From positions 7,626,001-7,690,000 of the forward strand of contig NC_045128.1 of assembly GCF_007655135.1 (NCBI RefSeq): a stretch of 64,000 nucleotides of DNA, given 5' to 3'. The position numbers and the translations under genes were made by a program. This DNA is from Punica granatum (lineage: Eukaryota; Streptophyta; Magnoliopsida; Myrtales; Lythraceae). The notes beneath the pieces are model-generated. The model was not told where the DNA came from. It saw only the letters and a list, made by a program, of their open reading frames with translations, and ran no database searches. Of this stretch, positions 37,175 through 48,500 are shown piece by piece (within the stretch, counting starts at the first letter, position 1; each line of letters starts with the position of its first letter).

Positions 37175-37972
37175 GGCTACGTTTGGTTCGATTGAATGAA
37201 ATTGATGCTGAATGTAACAGACAATGATTATAATTGAAAGGGAATATAATTGAAATTCTGATTAAATTCATTTTATTTGGTTAGACAAAATAGAAAAATG
37301 ACGAAAATCGAGAATACATCATAAACAAAATAAAAAGACATATATACCCATAAAATATTAAAATAATATATTAAATTGAAAAAAAAAAACAAACATCAGT
37401 GTTCGGGAGCTAGCACGAGTCATCTAGGGCTCGCGAGCCCCACAATGGGTTTGCATTATGCTTGTGAACCTATCCTGGGTGTCGCGAGCCGTCGATCTCG
37501 ACGAACCCAAGCTCGGGAGCTTGGGTTCGTAAAGGGAGAAACTCTTTCTCTCAGTACAAGCCTAGGCCTCCCGAGCTTGGATTCGTCGAGACCTCTGGCT
37601 CGTGAACATGGGAGCTTGGGCTCTCGAGCCTTGGGTTGCTCAAGAGGTCAGATCTGGGGATTGCGAGCCATGGGTTCGTGCGGTGGAGTGGTGGCGACGA
37701 TAGCGACGATTGACGGGCGGCGGAGCGGTGACAATGATAGACGGGCGACGGTGGCAGCGAAGGATATTTTCGGCTTTTCACATCTATTCCTGATGGAGAA
37801 TAGCTATTACCCATGGACACGGGATGAATGGGCATTTCGAATCAATTCTTGATGGAAGGGCCGATCCGGAATGGCTATTCTGGATCCGAATGTTCCTAAA
37901 CAACGGGGAATATTTATTCCGCACGGAATACATAGGGAAGGGAATGGTTATTCACCTTAACCAAACGTGCCC
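37175..37972. mobile_element. Harbinger-type non-autonomous element (798 bp) with TAA duplication
   Basis: Ends are GGCTACGTTTGGTT (left) and, from the right, GGGCACGTTTGGTT, flanked by TAA at 37172-37174 and 37973-37975. The interior has an unusual GC-rich core (about 37400-37760) with repeated GGGAGCTTGGGTTCG/GCTCGCGAGCC-like motifs. The 158-codon frame over it is a repeat by-product with no domain. No transposase is encoded. Confidence 0.75.
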
Positions 37973-37975
37973 TAA

Positions 37976-38540
37976 GAGTCCCTTCTCTAAAGTCATCTCT
38001 TATTACATTGTAAGGAGAGGAGAACCTAATTATCAACTGTGTCATCTTGACATGGTATCCTTTTCCCTATCAATTTAACAACTTTCTCAATACCAATAAG
38101 AAATACAAAGTTGCACTTGAAGTAACGGTCGTGCAATTTTGAAGGGTCTGCAATGGTATTGGGATGTTGATATGGTCAGAACCATCATCAACATTAGCAT
38201 TCTCCCATTCACTAGACCACCTTTATATATCATTTACTACTTTTGCATAACGAGTTATGTCTTTCAACCATTGTGCTGATCGAAACAGGAGCCATGATGG
38301 GATCAGAAACAACAAATAAACTACACATTATTGATCATAAATCAAATCTGAGGAAATAGGAAGAGGAAGATAATGCATGGTAGAAAGATAGATTGATCGA
38401 GTGGCTTATAGTAATTAACGTGGAGAGGAAGAATTAAAGAGAGTTGGACTCCGGCCTAAAATCCTCATTCCCCGGAACCTATGATCGTCATGAGTTGAAC
38501 TATCATAAAATATTGATCCATTCTATTTCTAATGATTTTC
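37976..38540. other. Intergenic, downstream flank of the aldo-keto reductase gene
   Basis: No gene seen. Probably includes the 3'UTR of the minus-strand aldo-keto reductase copy next to 38541. Confidence 0.5.
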
Positions 38541-40143
38541 CTATTCCCAAAGTTCATCAACAGATTTGTAGCCGGGTCCATTCTCATTGGCAAACACATC
38601 TCCGCGCCATCCTTGGCTTGGTGGGATGTGCTCGATCTTCTCCAACTCATCCTTTGTCAGTCCCCTGTCCCATTCGAGGATCCTGAGGTTGTCTTTCATC
38701 CTATCGTTATTGAAGCTCTTTACGATCACGCTCGCGCCTTGCTCGTATACCCACCTCAGTGCCACCTGCTCGTATGTACGCATTAGGCTTTTCTTCTTAG
38801 CTGTCTGAATTTGATGATAAACCAATCGAGTATTATTTGACAGAGAGGGGATGCAAATAACATATGAGACCCGTGATTGATATCCAATACCTGGGCCACG
38901 GTTGTTCCTCTGGCTTCCGCGATGTCCTTAAGAATGGGGCTGTAGCCCCAGGAAGCTCCGTTAGCTGCTAAAGGCGACCAAGCGCTCACATGTATCCCTT
39001 TATCCTTGCAGAAAGCCCTCAGCTTCTCTTGCCTCCATGCAACGTGCATCTCCACCTAATTATCAAAGATTTCGCAGATGCTAAAAATCAATCAAGCTTA
39101 GTCATTGTTGTGCGGGGTTTAACAAATACGTACGTTTAAGTTCATAACCATAAATCTATTCTAAAGTGATTGAGCATGTACGTAATGTACATAAGTTCTA
39201 TTATCTATAAGATTAACTGAATGTGATTCATTAAGATAAGCAACTACTTTATATTCTAAGAGCACCCAAGACTTTTGATATACGCATGTCCAGTTTGGAA
39301 CCTTCCGTAGTCCCCATTTGCATAAACTATTCATACCGCATCAGTGCCATGCCATGCCCGTGGTTTTACGCCTGGTTAATTTTGATTCATGATCATTATT
39401 TAATTAGTCATGGGAAATTAATGGGGATTAATACGATATGGCTAACTGGTTAATCAATGTATGTATGTACTTGATTGACGACGGGAGGGATGGTGCAGAA
39501 TTGGACGATTTGAGAGAGCTTCTTGGGCCCAAAGTTGCTGACGCCAATGGACTTGGCCAACCCCAACTTGCTGCACTCTTCCATGGCTTCCCATGTACCC
39601 CTTATGTCGAATTCAAGCAAGCTCTCTTTCGGGATTATCAAGCAGTCCTCAGCTTCCTTTTTTGCCCTTACCGGCCAGTGGATTAGATATAAATCGACGT
39701 ATTCTAGCCCCAGTTTCCTAATCAAATGTCAAAACATATTTTATGCATAATTATCGGCAATGCTGGTAGAAAGTTAATAAACTAATTAATGTACTATTAT
39801 TTAATTCGCACCCAAGGGTCTTCTTCAGAGCGGGGAGGATGAGACTGGGGTCTGCATCGGTGCACCAGAGCTTGGAGGTTATGAAGACCTCATCGCGGTT
39901 CTTGATGAGTCCCCGCTTGAGGGCCTCCGCCACAGCTTGCCCGAGGGACTACTCGGAGCAATAGAATGAAGCTGTGTCAAAGTGGCGGTATCCTACTTCC
40001 ATGGCCTCGACTAAAATAGCAGTTAGGGCCTCAGGAGGTGGCGGAGGGTATGCTGCGGTGCCTAGCCCAATGAGCGGCATCTTGTGGCCAGAACTAAGGG
40101 CCACGTCCGGCATGGCTATTTTTAATGCTCCCAGGTCTGCCAT
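38541..40143 (-). pseudogene. NADPH-dependent aldo-keto reductase (AKR4-type) gene with a premature stop
   Basis: Four exons on the minus strand (40143-39812, 39717-39471, 39055-38891, 38765-38541) join in frame with GT-AG junctions. They give 323 codons, the normal length for this family. The start ATG is at 40143. The catalytic set is present: Asp56 (HFDTA), Tyr61, Lys91 (SKLW) and His124 (LIHWP). [27 protein letters not shown] and ELEKIEHIPP are family signatures. An in-frame TAG at codon 65 (39951-39949), just after FYCSE, replaces what is usually a Gln (SEQ.LG). Everything downstream is intact, so a single change disables it. Relatives include chalcone/codeinone-reductase-like, methylecgonone-reductase-like and deoxymugineic-acid-synthase-like enzymes; the substrate cannot be told. 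Recent loss, a null allele or a base error are all possible. Confidence 0.9.
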
Positions 40144-40170
40144 GGTGTGTTGACGAGGAAGCGGTGTGAA

Positions 40171-40180
40171 TTTATAATGA
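40171..40180 (-). promoter_or_regulatory. TATA-box candidate of the aldo-keto reductase gene
   Basis: On the minus strand TCATTATAAA lies about 30-37 bases before the ATG at 40143, giving either a very short leader or an internal look-alike. Confidence 0.4.
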
Positions 40181-40189
40181 GGAATCAGG

Positions 40190-43100
40190 TAATGCTTATA
40201 TTGGAACTTCTCTAAAATGATTTTTTTTTTGGTAAAGTGAAAGAGCTCTTATTGTCCTGATTCACCAATTGCCGACGTTTGGGAGTGAATTAGACTTAAC
40301 CAATAAGTTAAGAGAATACCTCATAATCTCACCGAAACACATATTTGTTTTAACTGTTTTTTTTTTCAATCAATAATGAAATCATAAACTTGAAACTACT
40401 ATATGTGACCTCCTGGAATTTAAAGGGAAACAAAGAGTAGGGTAACAACTTTATTCATTTTCCTAATATGTTCTTTGTGGTAAATATTAGGCACAAAATT
40501 TCTAGAGAAAATTTAATTACAGGAATGGCTTTGAATATAGTGGTACATGCCATACTGATTCTAAATCAAGAGGTTCTAAAGTTGATCCTCATAAAAGAGA
40601 CTTTCGTAAGCTATTACTTTGCTTTCTTTATTCATTAGGTCGTTAAGCCTCCCTTTGTAATCAAAGCAGAGGAAAATTTAACTAGTATATAGAAAATTAC
40701 TAGAAACTTTTCTAAGTTTGTGGAGTTAGGGGAGATGTTGTCTCGATTTAACTGGTTAGATATAATGAACGCAGAAGATATATGGTGTAATTGTTTTTTC
40801 GGTGATTAGATCTATGGTGTAATTACCTTTTGTTTTTGATACAATAACTTTTTTGAATCATTGAATGGCAATTATTAAAGGTTCTGAAACCGACTTCATC
40901 TCAGGATTACAGCAACAAAGAATTTCAGCCCAAGTAATGGTCGAAATTGCTAATACAGAGCTAGACGTGGAGGGTTGGGATGGGACCATAATACGCCTTT
41001 GGCAAACAATGTCATGCATAGGTTAGGCCGAGTAGAAATTTAACCATCTTGCCGAACTCTTTTTAATGAGGACAAAAGAATTAATAACCCCCGTTGTTGC
41101 GTTCCATCATATTAACCTTCGATGCCGATTTTACCAAAAAAAAAAAAACTTAGTAATTTATAGGATAGGAATGCATGGTTTCTCAAAGAGATCCGAGAAC
41201 TTCCGTAGTTAGAGAAAACTATTCTTTTCTTTTTTCCTTTTTTTTTTAATAAGAAGGGAACTATTCGTTTGTTTTGGGCGAAAGGATATTTTTTTTATGG
41301 GTGTAAACTGGTATTCACTTAATAAATTACAAATGAGCTAGAAATAAATTACTAAAATATTATTTTATAAGTAACTAATCAATTACTATTTCTATGAAAA
41401 AAAATTATATATAATTGTGGAAATTTACTTTTCTTGACACGTCAATATATTAATAAGTTACAAATAAATACTAAAAGAATTATTTTAAAAAATAATAAAT
41501 TCTTATATTTTGAAAAAACTATATACAATGGTAGAAATTTACTTTTAATAAATTAAAAATAGTACTAAATTACAAATAAAATTCAGTGATATTTGTCGAG
41601 ATTTTCTTTTAATTATTAATAGATTCTTTGATTATACACTCTCCTGTCATTTTATTGAATTCCTGCATTTTACGTCGTAGATTTTATTTCAAGACAACTT
41701 ATAAATTCAATTTGCAAAGATTAATTCTAAATAAAAAATATAGACGCTCGTGCAATACTCATTTTATTGAATTCCCGCAATCGACTAAACACATTATATT
41801 CCAAGACAACACGATTTTTTTCTTTTTAAACTGAAAATTTAATTTTTATAAGATTCAACTTAAGAATGGTTAACAAAAAAAAAATGGAGACACCCCGTGC
41901 GATATGTGGATTACATGGGTAATATGCTAATTCTTTATTTTATTCTACCGTCTAAATGTCCTCTCTTAAGTAATCACAAGCCCAACCAAGTTGGGTTAAC
42001 TGAAGCTCTTTTTTTTTTTTTTTCCTTTTTCTCTTTTCCCGCAGATAAACGGAATGTCCTAATTTCAAAATTCTTCTACATATCATCGCCCATTTATATA
42101 TAAATTTTGAGCGCTTCGCAGTTGATAGATAATTAAGTATTGAAATTATACTCAATATTTTAATTTAGAACGAATTAACTGAAAAACGTATGTAACCGTC
42201 AGCGCAACGTACATAGTAAATGACTAGTTAATATTAAGTGCTGAAATTTAGTACTTAAAGTTTAAGAAACTTAACGAAATAAGTGCTTAAAACTCTAAAA
42301 CCTTAAAATAAGTGCTTCCTGGATTAAGTCAAAATTATTTGGGGAAGTATCGAAAATTTTTGAATATTTTGGTTAGTATGACGTGCCAACCTAATATCTT
42401 TTTTTTCCCGCCCACTTTTTGAACCTTTTTATAATACTATATTACTTTTACAAAATCTCAATATATAATAAAATCGAATATGTGGAAGAAAAAGAACCAC
42501 CGTTAGATTATTTTTTACAATTTCTGAAAATTAAAGGGTGGAAAATTTAAAAGAAAGGAAACCCTAGCGTCATCGGAAGAGACGAAGGGGGCGTGGTGAC
42601 TCCGAAACCATTAACCCTTGTTATGTGTATTCTTTTTTAACATACACGTGGGTTCAGAAGGCTCGCGAGTAATAATTTTCTTATTTTTCTTGCCGGCCAA
42701 GTGTTGGTCCAGTTCCTGGACGACGTCGGCACTAATATTGTACTCTATCTGAGGGTGAGATACTCATGAGAATTCATCTAAAAGTGCTTAATTGAGGCAA
42801 GAAATCTGAAATGCAAAGAAAAAGAGTTGAAGTTAGAAAATGCCCAATTAAAGTAAATAGGTGACAAGTAACTCAAGAAAAGCCCGTCTTTGAACACATC
42901 CTCGTCAGTTCTCCAGGCTTTGTTCCAGTGCCGCCCTTTGTCCTCTCCAAACATCAACCAATCTGCCAGAGTTGCTATAATGGGGGACTCCAAATTATTA
43001 CCTCAGCCGTACAAAAGCTTTTTGCTATGCATTAGTTTACTGCAAATTTTTTTTTTCATAACCATTTAGTACAAAATCTTTGGAACGCAATCAACTATAT

Positions 43101-43645
43101 TTCATCAATTGGACGATAATGCCGTTAACATTTGTTGACGTGGCAGATGACGTGTCCTATGGACTTTCAACTCGACACACAACACAATAAAAAGTTTGTT
43201 TGTAAAATATATATGAAAACAAAGTCCAAACTCAATTCTCACACCAACACATCATCAGAAATAAGAAATTGAGCTCTCTCACTTTATCACGTCATCACTT
43301 ATATATTAAGAAATTTTTTTATCATTAATTATACAGTAAAATATATATATATATATTAAAATTCCAGAAAGTGAAATATACAAATATCTTTTCAATAGGG
43401 GCATATTAGTGGCATATAACTGAATATATAGATTATATATAACCGAATATGGCCTAATAAGGGCATTGTAATTTGCATGTAATTTACCATGTACTATATC
43501 AACAGTGATTTCCAAATTTCACAAAAACTTGATATATATCACTATAAGATAATATTACTTTTACGAATATATACATATATACAGGGGAAACGAAAGGGAT
43601 AGCAGAACCAAACACATATGCATCTCTATATATAATTCTAAACCT
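40190..43645. other. Intergenic AT-rich DNA, no gene recognised
   Basis: Contains upstream sequence of the aldo-keto reductase copy and AT-rich DNA. A minus-strand frame at 42778-42993 encodes ATLADWLMFGEDKGRHWNKA, which looks protein-like but matches no family I recognise and soon degrades; it may be an exon remnant. The segment 43030-43170 reads as a dispersed intergenic repeat. TA-rich runs occur near 43341-43356. Confidence 0.45.
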
Positions 43646-43649
43646 CATT

Positions 43650-44206
43650 TCCCCTTTCTTCTCCAAGTTTTTATTTTTCTTGGTTGAATTTTAATTTGTT
43701 GAATGGATTTTTTAATGCAAATTCGAAGTTGGTTGTTTCGATATTGATCGTTTTGACATGATCTCTATTCCAATTCCACTATGGACATCACTTCAGTAAT
43801 TATAAGACTTTTCTTATTTATATACCTTGAATGTTTCTTTTTTTTTTTCCTTTCTTCTCCAATTTTTTTCTTTTTCTTGGTTGAATTTTGAATATTTTAA
43901 TGTCAATTTGAAATTGATTGTTTCGATATTGATTGTTTTGACAGGATCTCTATTTTAGTTTCATTTTATGGGCCTCACTTCAGGAACTGTAAGACTTTTT
44001 AAATTTATAAACCTTGAATTTCTTTTTTTTTTTCTTTTTTTCTTTTTATTTCATTATTTAATAGAAATATTTTCTCCGTGACTTTCAAGCTCAGTAACTT
44101 TATTTATTTATTCTTATTCTTTAATTGAATTTTAATTTGTAGAATAAACTTTTTAATGCATATTTCAAATTAATTGTTTCGATATCGATTCTCTACTGTC
44201 TCACAG
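43650..44206 (+). repeat. Three tandem copies of an intron-like sequence ending in a splice acceptor
   Basis: Copies at about 43650-43844, 43845-44025 and (diverged) 44026-44206 share CTTGGTTGAATTTTAATTTG, TTTTTAATG and ATTGTTTCGATAT(T/C)GATT in the same order; the first two are offset by 185 bp. The last copy runs into TGTCTCACAG, a good 3' splice site, immediately before the SIP1-like exon. The simplest reading is a leader or first intron whose 3' end was multiplied in tandem. Confidence 0.7.
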
Positions 44207-44469
44207 GGCGGGACGATGGGGGCAGTCAAGCTGGCGGTCGCGGACAGGGTGATGACCTTCGGGTGGGTGCTCTGCACCTCAATGTTTTGTGCGACGACGA
44301 CATCGCCTCCCTGCTCGGGCTCAACCAGGACGTCCTGCCGTGGGCCTCCCTAGCCATCACCACCGCCCTCTTCTTCGTCCTCGTCATCGTCTTCGAGGTC
44401 ATTGGTGGAGCGCTCGACGGGGCAAACTTCAACCCCACCGCCACGGCGTCATTCTACGCGGATCTCTAG
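44207..44469 (+). pseudogene. SIP1-type aquaporin, N-terminal fragment with frameshift
   Basis: ATG at 44216 starts MGAVKLAVADRVMTFGWVLC, the N-terminus of plant small basic intrinsic proteins (SIP1, ER aquaporins). After a one-base frame change (about 44280-44300) the next frame reads IASLLGLNQDVLPWASLAIT, then a second membrane helix (ALFFVLVIVFEVIG), then NFNPTATASFYA with the SIP1-specific NPT version of the first NPA box. It stops at TAG 44467-44469 and the remaining four helices and second NPA box are absent. It is clearly truncated and frameshifted. The GC-rich coding composition contrasts with the AT-rich flanks, as expected for a captured or duplicated exon. No full-length copy is in the window. 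Confidence 0.8.
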
Positions 44470-46238
44470 GGGCCATTGGACGGGAACTCGCCGAGTCGAA
44501 CAGAGGGGAGATGGAGGAGGAATAGTGGAGGGGGAGGAGGAAGACGTTGAATAGTGGATGAGAGAGAGGAGTTGGGGAAAAATTGAAAAGTTCAAAAAAT
44601 TTGGGTCATTTTGCAATTTTAAAAAGTTTGGAGTATAACGGTGTCAAGAGTAAGATGACGGAATGTACCACATTGAAATAGTTTTGAAACTTAATGTACC
44701 ATCAAGTTACCAAAAAAACATTTTGGACCAATTTAAAACATTTATGAAACCTTTTGGACCACCAGTGCAATTATTCCCTAATTTTTTCATATAAAATATG
44801 TGTTATAAATTATTGAACATAGTAACTTACAATCAATAACAATATACTATTAGATATAAAAGACAAATGGTAATTTACTTTCATGAATAAGATAAAAGAC
44901 AAAGTTACATAAAGAATTGAACTCAATATAAGTTTTGATAATCTGACATTGTTAAAATTATGCATAAACAATTAAAAGGAAAAATTCAAACCACGGTAGG
45001 ATTAATTTCTGTCTTCACCATTGTTAAGATTCATGCGGTGTTACATCATCTTATGTTAATCACATACGTAAAATTAGAGAATTAAAAAATTTTACAAAAG
45101 TTTATGTGTAAGAAAAAGTAAAATGTCGAAGAACCAGGCCCAGTAACGGCCTAGGCCCAAATCAAGCTCTTTGCCATGGCCGGAAATCGAAATATGAGGC
45201 CCAAACTGGCAGACATGCGGCCGGCGTAAAGAGACCATTCAACTCTCTTATTCGGTTATATTTTTTGTTCACTAGAATTGTTGCCGGAGTATATCAGAAG
45301 CTGAGCGGTCCATATAACCTGCCTTTTGTAGGGAATTCTTTTCTACGTGGAATAGTCTTACTGTGCGCTCATAATGACTAGCTACTCTATTCGTCGCGTG
45401 CAAATTGCCATCGTGATTTTTCACATCTTAATCCACTGCCTAATTATGCAGCAAATGAGAGATTTAGGTCACTTTTGTAAAGTGTTTCCAAATATAATAC
45501 TTGCTTCGTATTATTGATCAGTACTCTTAAATCTATGCTCCTAAATTTTCCGAGAGGGGCAAGAGTTTTGCCAAACAGGAGGTTCGACCGATCCAAGCTG
45601 GGTCTGGAGGCATCTTCTTCACAAATCACAGCAGATGGGACCAAAGGAAACAGGCCGAATGGTCGGGGCAGCAATAGAACTGATGATACTTGATCTTCGT
45701 TTTTTCTTTCTGTGTTCCTTCCTTCCGCTCGGGTCAGGAAGGGTATTAGTTTGCACTTTTCAAATGTCTGCAAGAAAAAATTATAGAATGAGAGAGAGTG
45801 TTTCGATCTGGCCCTTATCTAGCAACTGACATCTTCTTATGGTTCCAGACACGATCGAAATTGTGGCTGCGCGTCTAGTGATCTAATAATACTGGCCAAG
45901 AAGAGATAACATGCATAACCTTATATATATTGTATTATCTTTCTCCTGTCAAATGAATATGAATTTAGGAAATAAATAATAATTGCGTTCTCCTCTTTTT
46001 TTTTTTTTTCGCCACTTGCCAATGAAGAAGTGGCGATTGGTAGAAATCGAATAAGATACATAATAAAATAAACCTTAGGAAGTAAAATAAAACTTCGTAA
46101 AAAATTAAAACGATAATGAAAAGAATTTTCTTAAATAATAGTAATAAAAATGTAAGGAATTTTCTTAAAATAAAACAATAATGTAATAATAATAAGAGGT
46201 TCCAAATGGAAATACGAAATTATCAACGAAAAGAACCT
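44470..46238. other. Intergenic DNA, no gene recognised
   Basis: 44580-44780 (GGACC..AAAACATTT motifs, CACCATT-like) reads as a dispersed repeat next to the SIP1 fragment. The minus-strand frame 45444-45773 (109 codons) shows no family likeness. A short inverted repeat CGCCACTT...AAGTGGCG lies at about 46011-46036. Confidence 0.45.
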
Positions 46239-47720
46239 TTAACTAACTAATTTCACAATCGTATCCTTGCAATTCGCCGTCTGTATATGTATCTTCCTGG
46301 CAGCAATATCACAACCAATATTATGAAACTGTTGTGCCAAGACTCCTATCATAGTCATACCCGTCACTTATTCTGAAGGAATGACGGCCATACACAAGGT
46401 ATCGAAATGAACCTGCACGAACATGCTTCGTGCATCGAGCATGAACTTGGCTCCTCCAGCGAGGTGGAGTGAGACCCCAGGGAACCTTGTAAGATCACGT
46501 TCCACATCTCCCTTATAGCATAGCACCAGCGTCCTCCTATGCTAAAGTTTGTCTTTTCCAGTGACCCATCAAGTAGGCTGCAAACTTTACTGTGCAAGGA
46601 ATCGTACCCGCCCCTATTGATCTTCGTCATCGTGATGCCTGTATTGAGGATTGTCCTGCCGTGGACCAAAGGACTCAGTTTGAACACATTCGGGTCAATG
46701 TTTACCTTCTCTTCCCCTACACTGACACCCTCCAGGTCTACGTAGTAAAATCCGTTGACTGTACTACCAATTGGTGTCATGTTACCCTCGAGTATTGCTC
46801 TTTTGCCTAAGATCAATCTATTAAATAGGCCGAAGTATAGTGTTATTTGTTATAATAAAACTCATATCAAGCTCAAGATAAAACTAAAGTCCAACCAGGG
46901 ATCAAACCTGCTAAGTCGGTAGTCCCAGCCTCAAATGTCACCGAAGCAGTGGGAGAATTTCCCGCTGATTTGTTGAACTAGAGAGATGTTATCAAACCCT
47001 AACCCTAGGATCCCGCTTCGCCGATTATTGGTCGTCCCACTGCTTTCATGATGGGCACAACCAAAGACGACGTCTTTGAACGGTTCGGCACGGGGAGCAT
47101 AAAATTTATAGTATAATGCTGGAATAAGGAGTGAATCATAGGCAAGGTTCCTTGATACCACCATCCCATCAGAATACGGTACACGGAACTTGGCAGCGGT
47201 TCTCAAAATCACAACTGCCCCCAATATTGGAACATACCGAAGTACCAAGCGTCGTTGGAGAGCAGGGGATATTATGGTAAGTGGATGAATTCATAGGATC
47301 AAACATGCGAGGGCCCCCCTGCCTTGGGCATGTTTCGCGCAACCTGCATCGAACCCACGAGAGTATGCTAGTGGTGTCAACCATCATAAGTTGGTCAGAT
47401 GGTGGATCGCCAATCGGTAAGTTGGCAAGGAACACGGATCCATACCCGTCGGGAACAAAAGGCACATTCACACGACCGCCAATGATGTATGCTTCTTTTT
47501 CCTTAATTTCCCAGATTCTATTGAGGTAAGACTGAGAAGGCAATCTGTATTGGCGGCGGAAGGCATCACTCGACGAATACTCCGGCTGGGACTTCTCCCT
47601 CTGGCAAATTGTTGAGGACAATAACGTAATCACAGCTGCAGCGAATATAAGTAGAAGGAAGAGGCAATCGGGTAAACCTTTCGGAATAGTCATTGATATG
47701 AATGAATCTTCGCTCTTCAT
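46239..47720 (-). pseudogene. Nepenthesin-type (A1) aspartic protease, decayed
   Basis: Minus strand, start ATG 47720 (alternative 47693). A signal-anchor (LFLLLIFAAAVITLLSS) is followed by a TAXi_N-like half with VDTTSILSWVRC, where the active-site D-T-G is D-T-T. Family Cys spacing and FDPMNSSTYHNIPCSP follow. A frameshift occurs at about 47170-47190, and the next frame continues with YSDGMVVSRNLAYDSLL, VVFGCAHHESSG and GILGLGFDNISLVQQI. About 46820-46935 is an intron or insertion with stops. The C-terminal half (GSTVNGFYYVDLEGVSVGEE) has the second active-site D-T-G as N-T-G (ILNTGITMTK). A further frame change lies near 46500, and a stop at 46374 cuts off a tail still visible to TAA at 46239-46241 (QQFHNIGCDIAARKIH). 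Loss of both catalytic motifs and several frame breaks mean no active protease. The MULE lies 36 bp upstream of the start. Confidence 0.9.
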
Positions 47721-47746
47721 ACAATAAACAATCAGAGAAAAAGAAA

Positions 47747-47755
47747 AAAAATATA
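47747..47755. repeat. 9-bp target-site duplication of the MULE (left copy)
   Basis: AAAAATATA, repeated exactly at 53192-53200. Mutator elements make 9-11-bp duplications. The A-rich flank lowers the specificity, but both ends agree exactly with the inverted-repeat boundary. Confidence 0.85.
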
Positions 47756-48500
47756 GAGTTAAATACACTTTGTCCCCTGACCTATGAGGTGAAATTAGGT
47801 TTGTCCCCCAACCTATGAAATTTGGCAGAGTGCCCCCTCGTCTAATTCGAAAATATGCAATGCGACTCCCGACCAAATTCCGATCAAAATTCCAACAAAA
47901 AAAAGTCACATGCTGATCACATGTCAATTTAAAGGGGCAAAATTGTCACAGGGAATAATTAATCAAAAATTGGATTTTTGCAAAATTGGGATTTGGGGAT
48001 TCGAGTGGCTATGTTGCATTATTTGTCTGCTTTCCTGTGCTTGAAGAGTTTCGTCTTTGTCCGCTGTTGAGGGAATTGGAATTTTGAAAATTTGGGGAGT
48101 GGTTCTATTGCATTATTTGTCCACTTTCCTATGCTTGAAGAGTTTCGTCTTTGGTCTGCTGTTGAGGGAATTGGAATTTTGCAAAATTGGGATTTGGAGT
48201 TCAAGTGGTTCTGTTGAATAAGGCTTTCTTGTGCTTGAAGAGTTTCTCTGTTGAGGGAATTAGATTTTTACAAAATGAGGCTCCATTCGTTATCCCCGAC
48301 TCTTTGCATCTCTTCCCCGACCACCAGCACCACTGCGAAGACTCCATGACTGCTCAGGGACCGTCCGTTCAAGTGAATTCGGCGACCATCCGCCTTCCCT
48401 GCTCGTCTGTCGCGGTTCACCTTTATCTACCCATCATCCACCTTCTCTAACCATCGGTCATCTAGCCTTCTTCATCTAATGATTTTCCGACTCCTAACTG
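47756..48500 (+). repeat. Left terminal inverted repeat of the MULE
   Basis: Matches the reverse complement of 52390-53191. It contains three tandem units of about 95-110 bp (starting near 47980, 48086 and 48181), each with TGCTTGAAGAGTTTC and GTTGAGGGAATT. Confidence 0.9.

Noticed and set aside
37376..37852. 158-codon frame that might be a gene
   Set aside because: It lies inside a Harbinger-type element, its translation follows repeated GC-rich DNA motifs, and it has no domain.
38444..39750. Several plus-strand frames across the aldo-keto reductase exons
   Set aside because: They are antisense shadows of the minus-strand exons, which carry all the family motifs.
43030..44780. A defined Pack-MULE containing the SIP1 fragment
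   Set aside because: The outer repeat-like flanks show only weak likeness to each other and I found no matching target duplication, so it is kept only as a possibility under the SIP1 finding.
46008..46040. Inverted repeat around CGCCACTT as a precursor or terminator
   Set aside because: Only an 8-bp stem in A/T-rich DNA; no known plant regulatory counterpart.
47721..47927. N-terminal extension of the aspartic protease frame
   Set aside because: This part translates the MULE inverted repeat; the gene's own ATG is at 47720 or 47693.
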